Below, in pieces: positions 7,254 through 14,506 of a stretch of DNA of 15,506 bases; positions within the stretch are counted from its first letter, which is position 1; every line of letters begins with the position of its first letter. The notes beneath the pieces are model-generated. The model worked only from the letters and a program-made list of their open reading frames with translations, did no database searches and had not been told where the DNA came from. This stretch comes from JALHNI01 sp031367405 (lineage in GTDB: Bacteria > Acidobacteriota > Terriglobia > Bryobacterales > Bryobacteraceae), in contig JANLPT010000216.1 of assembly GCA_031367405.1 (NCBI GenBank), forward strand, positions 1 through 15,506, in the 5' to 3' direction. Both the position numbers and the translations under genes were made by a program.

Positions 7254-7691
7254 ATGTATGAAGCAACAGCGGTCGGGTTACAACCGATTGCAACAAAAGG
7301 CAAGATTCTGATACTGGGGCGCGGCGAAGGTTTAGGCCACGCGTTGCGCGGTCGCTTCTTCCAAGTTACCCAGATCGATGATGCCGAACACGCGGCGATG
7401 GCCGTACCAGGACAATCCTATGATCTTGTCTTGATGGAAGAAGACCTTCCATCGTCCAGGCCTGAGGTCCGGCACCGGATTGAAGCTGCTTTACCTGGTG
7501 TGCCGATCGTCAAACTGGCTGGAGCCCCGCCGTCTGAGAGTTCTGACCTTACCATCGACACGTTGGAGAGCCAACACATCGCCCGCGTCCTGAACCTCAC
7601 TCATGGCAACTACGCCAAGACCGCCCGGCTACTAGGGATTGACCGCACGACGCTTTACAACAAGGTAAAGCGCTATAACCTCTCCCGTTAA
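7254..7691 (+). CDS. Fis-type DNA-binding protein with degenerate, shortened receiver-like N-terminus
   Basis: 145-aa putative transcription regulator. The C-terminal segment (about 103-143) is a Fis/NtrC-type helix-turn-helix: LESQHIARVLNLTHGNYAKT followed by ARLLGIDRTTLYNKVKRYNL. The N-terminal part begins like a receiver (KILILGRGEG at 17-26, YDLVLMEEDLP at 56-66). However, it lacks the acidic pair after beta-1 (GRG instead of DD-type residues), carries Glu62 where the phosphoacceptor Asp is expected, and jumps from beta-4 (VPIVKLAG) to the HTH without the alpha-4/beta-5/alpha-5 portion. There is no AAA+ domain. The layout recalls ActR/RegA-type short regulators but probably without phosphorylation. 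A strong GGAGG (7242-7246) lies 7 nt before the ATG. No kinase gene is adjacent. Confidence 0.85.
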   Translation: MYEATAVGLQPIATKGKILILGRGEGLGHALRGRFFQVTQIDDAEHAAMAVPGQSYDLVLMEEDLPSSRPEVRHRIEAALPGVPIVKLAGAPPSESSDLTIDTLESQHIARVLNLTHGNYAKTARLLGIDRTTLYNKVKRYNLSR

Positions 7692-7717
7692 TCCCGCCTT
7701 TCGGCCCACCTAACGAA

Positions 7718-7738
7718 CCCCTCGCCGTAAGGCAGGGG
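7718..7738. terminator. Possible terminator hairpin between convergent genes
   Basis: CCCC-TC-GCC-GTAA-GGC-A-GGGG forms an interrupted 7-bp stem with a GTAA tetraloop. It lies in the 61-nt gap where the Fis-type gene (+) and the enolase-superfamily gene (-) converge. No clear T-tract is present on either side, so the call rests on position and structure only. Confidence 0.35.
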
Positions 7739-7752
7739 ATGATTCGCCTGAG

Positions 7753-8919
7753 CTAGATCCTATTTTTCTGCGTGACCCGGTCGTTAAGGCCATGGCCAAG
7801 GCCGTCACGCTTGGTGATTGCCAATGCGCCTTGTGCAATTCTTTCGGGCGGAGACAGGACGTCACCGCGCCAGTCCACTTCGCCCCATTGCAACTCCAAA
7901 ATTTCGAAGTTAGGCAGCGTGGCACAAATCTGGGCCGAGACGGCGGTGGATACCGGGCCGGCCGGGTTATGAGGCGCTACTTTAACGCCTTCCGCGCGAG
8001 CCATCGCGGCAATGTGAGTCATCTCCTTCACGCCTCCGCAATGCTTCACGTCAGGCATAATAATTTCCACCGCCTTGCCCCGGCAAAGGGGCACAAAGCC
8101 ATCGACGCCGAATAAGACCTCGCCGCCGGCCATGGGCTGCTGGATGCGCCGGCGAATTTGGACCGTTTCTTCGACGCGCTTCGGATCCACGGGCTCCTCA
8201 TACCACGTGAGATTGAGGGGCTCGAGACGCCGCGCGACCTCGACGGCACGCTCGACGTCAAAAAAACTATGGCAATCGATCATGAGCTTGATTTGCGGCC
8301 CCACCGCAGCTCTGATCGCTTCGACGCACTTCACTCCGTCTTCGGTCACCCGGCCGGCGGTGGGTGGGGTGAAGCCGTCGAAGGGCGCGGCTTTTATCGC
8401 CGTGAAGCCTTCTTTGACGGCGCGCTGGGCGGTGGCCGCAAAGCCCTCGGGTGTGCGGGGCGTCGTGGCGCGATTGATGTTGGCATAGAGGGGCAACGTT
8501 TGGCGCACGGTCCCTCCGAGCAGCGTGTGGATGGGTTGGTGGAGCGCTTGCCCGGTAAGGTCCCAGAGGGCTTGCTCGATGGCGCTGTAGGCGGTGGCGG
8601 CGACGAGTCCCCCGGCCCGGGCGCGCGGTTCGCCGAGCTGCCGGAAGCGTTCGATTTCGAGGGGCGACCGGCCGCCGGTGATCTCGAAAAATGCGCCGAG
8701 TTCGGCTTCCATCTTTTGCGCATTGGCCTTGGTGGTGCTTGCGAAGCCGAAGGCGTCGGAGGCTTCGCCGAGTCCAGTGAGTTTTTTGTCAGTGCTGAGG
8801 CGGACGAAGAGCCAGACGGTGCGTCCGGTGGCACGGACGGGGATGAGCTCGATTTTGGTGACTTTGAGCTGTGGTCTGGAGAAGGCGAGAGCCAATAGGG
8901 AGCGGCGAGTCATACGCAT
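7753..8919 (-). CDS. Enolase-superfamily protein (mandelate racemase / sugar-acid dehydratase-like)
   Basis: 388-aa enzyme with an N-terminal capping domain (about 18-140) and a C-terminal barrel. Visible metal ligands are Asp215 in IDCHSFFD, Glu241 or Glu242 in WYEEPVDP, and Glu267 in AGGEVLFG. Candidate catalytic residues are His217 (two after the first Asp, as in galactonate-type acid-sugar dehydratases), Asp290 in MPDVKHCGG and His317 in APHNPAGP. This resembles dehydratases more than racemases, whose Lys-x-Lys is replaced here by KAAPF at 176-180. Members abstract a proton alpha to a carboxylate; the substrate cannot be assigned. The N-terminus MTRRSLLALAFS has a twin-Arg plus short hydrophobic stretch, so export by Tat is possible but weak. 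Convergent with the Fis-type gene and apparently monocistronic. Confidence 0.88.
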   Translation of the reverse strand: MRMTRRSLLALAFSRPQLKVTKIELIPVRATGRTVWLFVRLSTDKKLTGLGEASDAFGFASTTKANAQKMEAELGAFFEITGGRSPLEIERFRQLGEPRARAGGLVAATAYSAIEQALWDLTGQALHQPIHTLLGGTVRQTLPLYANINRATTPRTPEGFAATAQRAVKEGFTAIKAAPFDGFTPPTAGRVTEDGVKCVEAIRAAVGPQIKLMIDCHSFFDVERAVEVARRLEPLNLTWYEEPVDPKRVEETVQIRRRIQQPMAGGEVLFGVDGFVPLCRGKAVEIIMPDVKHCGGVKEMTHIAAMARAEGVKVAPHNPAGPVSTAVSAQICATLPNFEILELQWGEVDWRGDVLSPPERIAQGALAITKRDGLGHGLNDRVTQKNRI

Positions 8920-8978
8920 TCTAATGTAGCCTGATCGGATTCCGGCCGTCAGTCACAGCGAAGTCGCCGCTGCTCGAC

Positions 8979-9002
8979 GATTCTTGCAACTCTTTAAGAA
9001 TC
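8979..9002. repeat. Small inverted repeat in the gap between dnaE2 and the enolase-superfamily gene
   Basis: GATTCTT (8979-8985) and AAGAATC (8996-9002) are a 7-bp perfect inverted repeat with a 10-nt loop. They lie in the 218-nt non-coding gap 8920-9137, where I see no other credible gene. It may help terminate dnaE2 transcription or contribute to the promoter region of the downstream - strand gene; neither is demonstrated. Confidence 0.35.
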
Positions 9003-9137
9003 AGAAGCTTCAGCGTTGGTCCGGCCTCTCTTACCTCGTCGCATTCGCCATCGAAATTGGTAACCCCTGCGATACTGAATCGAGAGCAGATGCCGGTCTT
9101 CGATGCGGAAATTGGCTTTGTTTCGTAACCGGACATT

Positions 9138-12100
9138 TCAGTGAAAGTCATGCGACTCCATCAGCGCTTGGCCAAGTCTTAAAGGCGTAACTCGACCGAC
9201 CTTCACCGATATCGCGCCGCCTTGGTTTTGCAGGACTCCTTCGAACAGTAAATAGGGTTCGCCGATGAGGACTAAGCGATGCTTTTCAAACAACGCCGGC
9301 GCGACGATGGCGTTGGCGATGCCGGTTTCATCTTCCAGGCTGAAGAAGGCGAAACCCTTGGCGGTGGAGGGGCGTTGACGGCAGATGACGCAGCCCGCGA
9401 TGCGGACGATGGTGTTATTGCGGGCTTGGGCGAGGTCGATGGCGCGCCAGACGCGTTGGCGCGTTAGTTCGGCGCGATGATGGGCGACCGGATGCGCGCC
9501 CACCGTCATGGAAGTGCCGGCAAAGTCGGCGACGAGCCGCTCGGCGGCAGTCATGGCTTGGAGTGGCGATTTGCCGTTGGCTGGTTCTAACTCCGCTAAT
9601 AGCGGGCCCACGGGTTGCAAGGCTAACTCCGATTGCCAGAGTGCGTCACGGCGATGAGTATCTTCGAGCGGGTTGAGCGCGCCGATAGAGGCCAGTTGCC
9701 GCACTTCGTCCTTACGTAACTCGGGGATGCGCCGCGTAAGGTCGACGATGCTGAGGAAGGGCCGTTTTTTGACGATGAGTTGGGCGACGTCAGCGCGTAA
9801 GCCGCGCGAGTAATTTAGACCCAGCCGTAGGGCGCCTTCTTCGATGTTACAGCGCCAGTCTGACTTAGTAATGTCGACCGGTAGCACGCGGACGCCGTGG
9901 CGCTGAGCATCTTTCACCAAAGTGGCTGGATGATAAAATCCCATGGGCTGTTGATTCAGGAGCGCGGCGGTGAAAGCCGCCGGATAGTAAGTGCGCAGCC
10001 AGGCGCTGGCATAGGCGAGCAGGGCGAAACTAGCGGCGTGCGATTCAGGGAAGCCATAGAGCGCGAAGGCGGTGATGGAATGCACGATCTTCTCTTGCGC
10101 CTCGGCGTCAATGCCATTGGCAGTCATCCCGGCACGCAGGCGGGCTTCGATGTCGATCATGCGTTTCTCGGAGCGCTTGAATCCCATGGCGCGGCGGAGT
10201 TCCTCGGCTTCGCCGCCCGTGAAATTGGCGACGATCATCGCCATGCGGAGTAACTGCTCCTGAAAGAGCGGGACGCCCAAGGTGCGGGCGAGCACACCAT
10301 CGAGCGAGGGGTGCAAGCTGACCGGAGCTTCGAGCCCGCGGCGGCGGCGCACGAACGGATGATACATCTTGCCGACGATGGGGCCGGGGCGGATGATGGC
10401 CACTTGGACGACTAAGTCATAGAATTTCTCGGGCCGCGTCAGTGGCAGGCTGGCCATTTGCGCGCGGCTCTCTACTTGGAAGAGCCCGACGGTATCGGCG
10501 CGCTGCATCATAGCGTAGACTTTGGGGTCGTCGGCGGGTAACTGCGATAAGTCGATTTCGTCGCCATGCGCCGTCCGGATTAACTCAATGGACTCCTCCA
10601 ACGCGGCCATCATGCCGAGGCCGAGTAAGTCGACTTTGATCAGCCCTAAGTCGGCGCAATCTTCTTTGTCCCATTGGATGATGACGCGGCCCGGCATGGT
10701 GGCAGGTTCCAGTGGCACCACCGAACTCAGGGCGTGCTGCGAAATCACCATGCCGCCGGAGTGTTGCCCGAGATGACGGGGCAGATCTTGAATTTCACGG
10801 TAAAGCTGAATGAATTTAGCCGTGCGCGGGTCATTCAGTTTCTGGCCAGCTTCTTCAAAAGGCTTTTCGACAGGCTCGCCCGGTTGCTGAAAGCCCCAGC
10901 GGGAGACGAGGCTGGCAATGGGGTCGAGGGTTTCTTTGGTGTAGCCAAGAGCTTTGCCGACGTCGCGAATGCCGGAGCGGCCGCGGTAAGTGATGACGTT
11001 AGCGGTCATAGCGGCGCCGTGTTGGCCATAGCGTTGATAAACGTATTGGATGACGCGCTCGCGTTGGTCGCCGCTGGGTAAGTCGATGTCGATGTCCGGC
11101 CATTCGCCGCGCTCTTCAGAGAGGAAGCGTTCGAAGAGTAAGTCCATGCCGACGGGGTCAACGGCGGTGATGCCGAGCGAGTAACAGACGGCGGAGTTAG
11201 CGGCCGATCCGCGGCCTTGCGCGAGGATACCTTGTTCACGGCAGAAGCGGACGATGTCCCAGACGATCAGGAAGTAACCGCCGAGCTCGAGTTTGGCGAT
11301 GAGTTGTAATTCGCGTTCAATTTGACGCTGGGCCTTTTCATGATAAGGCCGGTAGCGTCCGCGCGCGCCTTCCTCGGTGCGTTGGCGCAGGAAAGAATCA
11401 ATGGTTTCGCCGGGGGGCAGAGGATAGAGCGGGAATTGATAACCGAGATCAGCCAGCGTGAAGCCGAGGCGTTCGGAGAGGGCTTGGGTATTAGCGAGGG
11501 CTTGCGGATAGTCGGCGAAGAGGCGCTGCATCATCCGCTCGGGCTTCAGATAGCGTTGGGCATTGGCCTCGAGCAAACGTCCGGCTTGGTCGATGGTGGT
11601 TTTGTGGCGCACACAGGTGAGGACGTCCATCAGTTCGCGCTTGCCGGGCTTGGCGTAGCGGACACCGTTGGTGGCGAGCAAGGGGAATTGGTGTTTGCCG
11701 GCGATAGCGAGGACGCGTTGGTTAAGGGCTTCGGTGGAGCGTTGTAAGTCGCGGGTAAGTTCGGCATAGACTTGTCCACGGCCATAGATATCGAGGAGTA
11801 ACTGCGGGTCGCGTTCGCCGTGGGTGAGGCAGATGAGCCCTTCGGAGTAAGTGCGGAAGTCCTCTTCGGTGGCGGCGGCTTGGCCTTTGGGGGCGCGCAG
11901 TTTCATGGTGCTGAGGAGGCGGCAGAGATTCTGGTAACCGGTGCGTGATTCGGCGAATAAGGTATATCGTCCGCCTGCGGCAGCAGTTACTTCAACACCG
12001 AGATGTGCTTGCAGGCCGGCCTTTTTGGCGGCCATGTAGAAGCGGGGCGCGCCGGAAAGGTTATCGATGTCGGCGAGAGCGAGCGCGGGCATGCCGAGGT

Positions 12101-12185
12101 CCGCCGCCGTGGAGACGAGGTCCTCAGGTGTGCTGGCACCTTCGAGGAAGCTGAAGGCGGAACGAGCGTGGAGTTCGGCGTACAT
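9138..12185 (-). CDS. dnaE2: Error-prone DNA polymerase III alpha paralogue DnaE2 (ImuC)
   Basis: C-family polymerase that performs translesion synthesis with ImuA/ImuB in SOS mutagenesis. 1015 aa, near family length. The PHP domain (about 1-200) starts YAELHARSAFSFLEGAS. Position 8 is Arg where related proteins have His in HxH, and the usual DHD-type motif reads ADIDN (38-42), so the PHP site looks degraded. The polymerase palm is intact: GRGSAANSAVCYSLGIT (324-340), Asp364 and Asp366 in PDIDIDLPSGD, and a third Asp519 in IKVDLLGLG. RHLGQHSGG (470-478) and a C-terminal OB-like segment with RPSTAKGFAFFSLEDETG follow. The chain ends in SHDFH, typical of ImuC. Third gene of the imuA-imuB-dnaE2 unit; no Shine-Dalgarno is evident before the ATG. 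Confidence 0.95.
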   Translation of the reverse strand: MYAELHARSAFSFLEGASTPEDLVSTAADLGMPALALADIDNLSGAPRFYMAAKKAGLQAHLGVEVTAAAGGRYTLFAESRTGYQNLCRLLSTMKLRAPKGQAAATEEDFRTYSEGLICLTHGERDPQLLLDIYGRGQVYAELTRDLQRSTEALNQRVLAIAGKHQFPLLATNGVRYAKPGKRELMDVLTCVRHKTTIDQAGRLLEANAQRYLKPERMMQRLFADYPQALANTQALSERLGFTLADLGYQFPLYPLPPGETIDSFLRQRTEEGARGRYRPYHEKAQRQIERELQLIAKLELGGYFLIVWDIVRFCREQGILAQGRGSAANSAVCYSLGITAVDPVGMDLLFERFLSEERGEWPDIDIDLPSGDQRERVIQYVYQRYGQHGAAMTANVITYRGRSGIRDVGKALGYTKETLDPIASLVSRWGFQQPGEPVEKPFEEAGQKLNDPRTAKFIQLYREIQDLPRHLGQHSGGMVISQHALSSVVPLEPATMPGRVIIQWDKEDCADLGLIKVDLLGLGMMAALEESIELIRTAHGDEIDLSQLPADDPKVYAMMQRADTVGLFQVESRAQMASLPLTRPEKFYDLVVQVAIIRPGPIVGKMYHPFVRRRRGLEAPVSLHPSLDGVLARTLGVPLFQEQLLRMAMIVANFTGGEAEELRRAMGFKRSEKRMIDIEARLRAGMTANGIDAEAQEKIVHSITAFALYGFPESHAASFALLAYASAWLRTYYPAAFTAALLNQQPMGFYHPATLVKDAQRHGVRVLPVDITKSDWRCNIEEGALRLGLNYSRGLRADVAQLIVKKRPFLSIVDLTRRIPELRKDEVRQLASIGALNPLEDTHRRDALWQSELALQPVGPLLAELEPANGKSPLQAMTAAERLVADFAGTSMTVGAHPVAHHRAELTRQRVWRAIDLAQARNNTIVRIAGCVICRQRPSTAKGFAFFSLEDETGIANAIVAPALFEKHRLVLIGEPYLLFEGVLQNQGGAISVKVGRVTPLRLGQALMESHDFH

Positions 12186-12196
12186 GGGGTGAAGAT

Positions 12197-12243
12197 GGGC
12201 GGGCCGGGGGCCCGCCCCACTAAGTGGCCACTAAGCGGGGGCC
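12197..12243. repeat. REP-like GC-rich palindrome plus 11-bp tandem repeat between imuB and dnaE2
   Basis: GGGCGGGCC (12197-12205), GGG loop, GGCCCGCCC (12209-12217) is a perfect 9-bp inverted repeat. It is followed by CCACTAAGTGG (12217-12227) and CCACTAAGCGG (12228-12238), a tandem 11-bp repeat with one difference; the first unit is itself an odd palindrome. CGGGGGCC occurs at both 12205-12212 and 12236-12243. The element fills the 59-nt gap between the imuB stop and the dnaE2 start and begins 11 nt upstream of the dnaE2 ATG. In mRNA it would form a very stable hairpin next to the initiation region. Confidence 0.75.
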
Positions 12244-12244
12244 A

Positions 12245-13528
12245 TCAGTCATACGACGCATCCACCGCCCAGTGGACTTCGTTCAGCGCGATGCGGTAAA
12301 GGGCACCGTCGGTAAGCGCGACATCCCAGTCTTCGCGGGACCAGGCGATAGCGGTCCACCAGTCGCCAGAGGTGCGCCAGGGTCCGGCGGCTTGGACGAT
12401 GCGGCCGGCGATGCCGCGGGCCGTTAGCCGGACGGGGCGGCCGCGTTCTACTTCCACCTTGGCCGGTAAGGGCGGACGAAAGTAACGTAGGGCGAGCCGT
12501 AAGCCGAACTCACGATCAGGCTCGTGGACTAAAGGTGCCGAAGAGCGGATGCGCCAGGCATCGGGACGATGCGTATCGAGTAACTCCGGGAAGCCGGCTT
12601 TGTCTTCGCCGACCATGGCCCGGATCTTGGCCAGCGTCAATTCGAGGCGTTCGGGCACGGGCGAGGGCGGCGTGTAGAGATGATGTTGGATGACACGCGG
12701 CTCCACCGGCAAGACGGCGACCGTCAAGTGCCGGATGGCGGCGCGTGGCGGATGGGCCTCGCAATCAAGCTGCACCAGTTTCAACAGCGCGTGCGAATCA
12801 TGCGTGGCAAAGGGCAGCGCGAGCACGCGCGTATGGGTGCTGCCATCCACCAAGGCGAGTAACACGCGTAACTCGGTAGTGGCGCGCGAGTGTTGACGTA
12901 GGCGATCGCATAAATCATTCAATAAGCGCGCGATTAGAAATAATAGCGGCTCGAGTAAGTCAACCGGATGATCAAGCGCGAAACGCTCTTCGTAATTGAC
13001 GGTCTCCGCCTGGGGCTTAATGGGCCGATGGACTTCGCCACGAGCGATGGCCAGCAGCCGTAACCCGTTCGGCCCCAAGCGTTCGGCAATGCCGGTGCGG
13101 GGCAGGGCACAGAACTCCTCCACCGTCCGCACACCCCAGCGGTCGAGCACGGCGAGTGTGTTGGGGTCGGCGGGCAAAGCGGTGACGGGTAAGTGGCCCA
13201 GTTGCTCTACTTCGCGGCCGTGCGGAATGAGGTTGATGCCGGCCAAGTGCTGAGCGGCAATGACGGCGGTATCGGGATTGGCGGCGACGGCGATGCGGCC
13301 CTGTAAGTGGCGTTCCTGCGCGCGGCGGGCCATTTCGCTAGTGATTTGCGCGGGCGAGCCTATCAGGCGGCGCAGCGCCCCGATGGCCAGCACCACGGTG
13401 CGCGGACCGGCCATCTCCACCAGGGGCGAGAATTGCTGGGCGAGAGCGAAGAGCGCGGCGGCGGCGGCAGGCTCGGGATTTGCGATATGGATAGCGGCGT
13501 ACACAGGATCATGCCAACTGAGCGACAT
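12245..13528 (-). CDS. imuB: ImuB-like Y-family polymerase homologue, N-terminally shortened and catalytically inactive
   Basis: 427-aa mutasome hub protein. After VYAAIHIAN (9-17) the chain goes straight to LAQQFSPLVEMAGPRTVVLA (28-48), the segment that in longer ImuB proteins follows roughly 65 residues of palm. Motif I carboxylates and the usual Y-family SxDE residues are not present, so polymerase activity is not expected. A helix-hairpin-helix stretch (about 128-164) is followed by a little-finger-like region and the conserved FPELLDTHRPDAW (313-325). QHHLY (281-285) fits a beta-clamp-binding motif. The reading frame is open upstream to 14227, but that part is the antisense-free shadow of imuA; ATG 13528 is chosen and overlaps the end of imuA by 20 nt, implying coupling. 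The C-terminus (RTSGDWW to WAVDASYD) matches the ImuB end. Confidence 0.88.
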   Translation of the reverse strand: MSLSWHDPVYAAIHIANPEPAAAAALFALAQQFSPLVEMAGPRTVVLAIGALRRLIGSPAQITSEMARRAQERHLQGRIAVAANPDTAVIAAQHLAGINLIPHGREVEQLGHLPVTALPADPNTLAVLDRWGVRTVEEFCALPRTGIAERLGPNGLRLLAIARGEVHRPIKPQAETVNYEERFALDHPVDLLEPLLFLIARLLNDLCDRLRQHSRATTELRVLLALVDGSTHTRVLALPFATHDSHALLKLVQLDCEAHPPRAAIRHLTVAVLPVEPRVIQHHLYTPPSPVPERLELTLAKIRAMVGEDKAGFPELLDTHRPDAWRIRSSAPLVHEPDREFGLRLALRYFRPPLPAKVEVERGRPVRLTARGIAGRIVQAAGPWRTSGDWWTAIAWSREDWDVALTDGALYRIALNEVHWAVDASYD

Positions 13529-14162
13529 ACTCAGCGGTAGCGCGCTCTGGTTTATGCGGCGAAACGCGATAGCGCGCGCGCGCCAGCAGTTGATAAGGAA
13601 AAAGGCCCGTGAAGACGGCCTCCTGACGGAAGGTGGTGGCTTGTAGAGCGGCCGTCGATTTGGCCTGCGGCTCCTGGGCGAGCACCAGCAGAACGGTGGA
13701 GGCCTTCTCCACGGCGCGTTGAAAACGGAACCAGTAGGAAGTGGGCAAACGTCGCAGATGCTCGGGATTGACGCCGCAGAGATCGAGCGCGATGACGCCG
13801 AAGCCGCCGGAGTGCAGCAGGAGGTCGGCGGCGCGAATGGCATGGTCCAACTGATGGCCGGCGCGGACCCAGAGCAAGGTGTCCAAGTTAACGCCAGCTT
13901 GGGCGGCGGTATGCGGGTCGAAGGCTTCGCTGGGGTCGACGACGGCGCAGAATTCGCCACGGCGGGTGGCGGCGGCGAGCAATTGGTGCAGAAAACTGGC
14001 CCGCCCGGACGACGCCGGACCGGTGATTTCGGTGAGCCTGCCGCGCGGGCAGCCGCCGAGCAGTTGATCGAAAGAAGAGATGCCGGTTGGCAGCGAGTCG
14101 AGTTGATGAGTGACGCGCCGCCAACCGAGGAGCGGAGCGATGTGGTTCGGGAGAGTGGCCAT
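13509..14162 (-). CDS. imuA: ImuA-like RecA-fold protein with degenerate Walker A
   Basis: 217-aa RecA-related protein that regulates the ImuB/DnaE2 mutasome. LDSLPTGISSFDQLLGGCPR (21-40) is the usual lead-in strand of RecA/ImuA proteins. GPASSGRAS (48-56) occupies the Walker A position, but the invariant Lys is Arg54 and the next Thr/Ser is Ala55. FGVIALDLCG (121-130) is a Walker B-like strand with Asp127. ATP binding or hydrolysis is therefore doubtful. ATG 14162 is preceded by AAAGGCGA about 15 nt upstream. It is first in the imuA-imuB-dnaE2 unit. A GAAC-N7-GAAT element lies between the ribosome-binding-like sequence and the start codon. Homology is by motif and context; sulA-like or RecA-like regulators are less likely given the operon. 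Confidence 0.85.
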   Translation of the reverse strand: MATLPNHIAPLLGWRRVTHQLDSLPTGISSFDQLLGGCPRGRLTEITGPASSGRASFLHQLLAAATRRGEFCAVVDPSEAFDPHTAAQAGVNLDTLLWVRAGHQLDHAIRAADLLLHSGGFGVIALDLCGVNPEHLRRLPTSYWFRFQRAVEKASTVLLVLAQEPQAKSTAALQATTFRQEAVFTGLFPYQLLARARYRVSPHKPERATAEYVAQLA

Positions 14163-14177
14163 ATTCGCTTTTTGTTC
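14163..14177 (-). promoter_or_regulatory. Candidate LexA-box-like direct repeat GAAC-N7-GAAT at imuA
   Basis: Read on the - strand, GAAC (14177-14174), seven bases, GAAT (14166-14163) directly precede the imuA ATG. This matches the alphaproteobacterial-style GAAC-N7-GAAC LexA box at 7 of 8 specified bases and is part of a GCGAA direct repeat with an 11-nt period. The position is unusual (touching the start codon, so inside the leader), and one short match is weak evidence. SOS control of imuA is expected from biology but not proven here. Confidence 0.3.
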
Positions 14178-14252
14178 GCCTTTGTGAAGCTAGTTTGGCT
14201 GAACACGGGGCATCCTGTCAATGCCAATTTTTAGCGGTATGGAATCAATTGG

Positions 14253-14423
14253 TTAGGACAGGTCTCGATTGGCTTCCAGCACCATCGTGACGGCTTCTTT
14301 GAGGTTGGCTCGCGCCTCTTCGAGCGTTGCTCCTTGCGTATTCGCGCCGGGCAACTCCCTGACGAACGCTACATAGCCTTCGGGCACTCGCATATAGACG
14401 GCTGTGAACTTCTTCTTCGCCAT
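14253..14423 (-). CDS. HicB-family antitoxin-like protein, short and orphan
   Basis: 56-aa protein. YVAFVRELPGANTQGATLEE (17-36) and ARANLKEAVTMVLEANRDL (37-55) match the alpha/beta HicB fold (partial RNase H-like antitoxin domain) that neutralises HicA mRNA interferases. Related HicB proteins that I know of continue about 15 residues beyond this point, so the C-terminus seems truncated by the TAA at 14253-14255. No HicA-like gene is next to it: imuA lies downstream and a divergent antitoxin gene upstream. It could be a degraded antitoxin or a stand-alone HicB domain regulator. The ribosome-binding site is weak. The start ATG 14423 gives MAKKKFTAVYMRVPEG. Confidence 0.72.
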   Translation of the reverse strand: MAKKKFTAVYMRVPEGYVAFVRELPGANTQGATLEEARANLKEAVTMVLEANRDLS

Positions 14424-14506
14424 TCAAAGGTCAGGATATCAGCTTGATTTTGATTTGTGATCCCCACCGTTTTGCCTTAGGCTGAAAGAGAAAGCAGGAT
14501 CAACCC

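Noticed and set aside
8158..8898. A 246-aa + strand open frame antisense to the enolase-superfamily gene
   Set aside because: Gly/Glu-rich composition typical of the antisense of a GC-rich gene; the - strand protein has clear motifs.
8921..9151. A 76-aa - strand reading frame in the gap after dnaE2, overlapping its last codons
   Set aside because: No family resemblance and no convincing ribosome-binding site. It could be a small unknown protein, but nothing in the sequence supports it beyond being open.
13529..14227. A 660-residue - strand reading frame that would extend ImuB upstream to 14227
   Set aside because: The first 233 residues are low-complexity Pro/Ser/Arg-rich and lie over imuA in another frame. 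Recognisable ImuB sequence begins at Met 13528.
14245..14427. A 60-aa - strand reading frame over the HicB gene
   Set aside because: Basic, Arg-rich shadow sequence; the HicB antitoxin frame (14253-14423) is the recognisable one.
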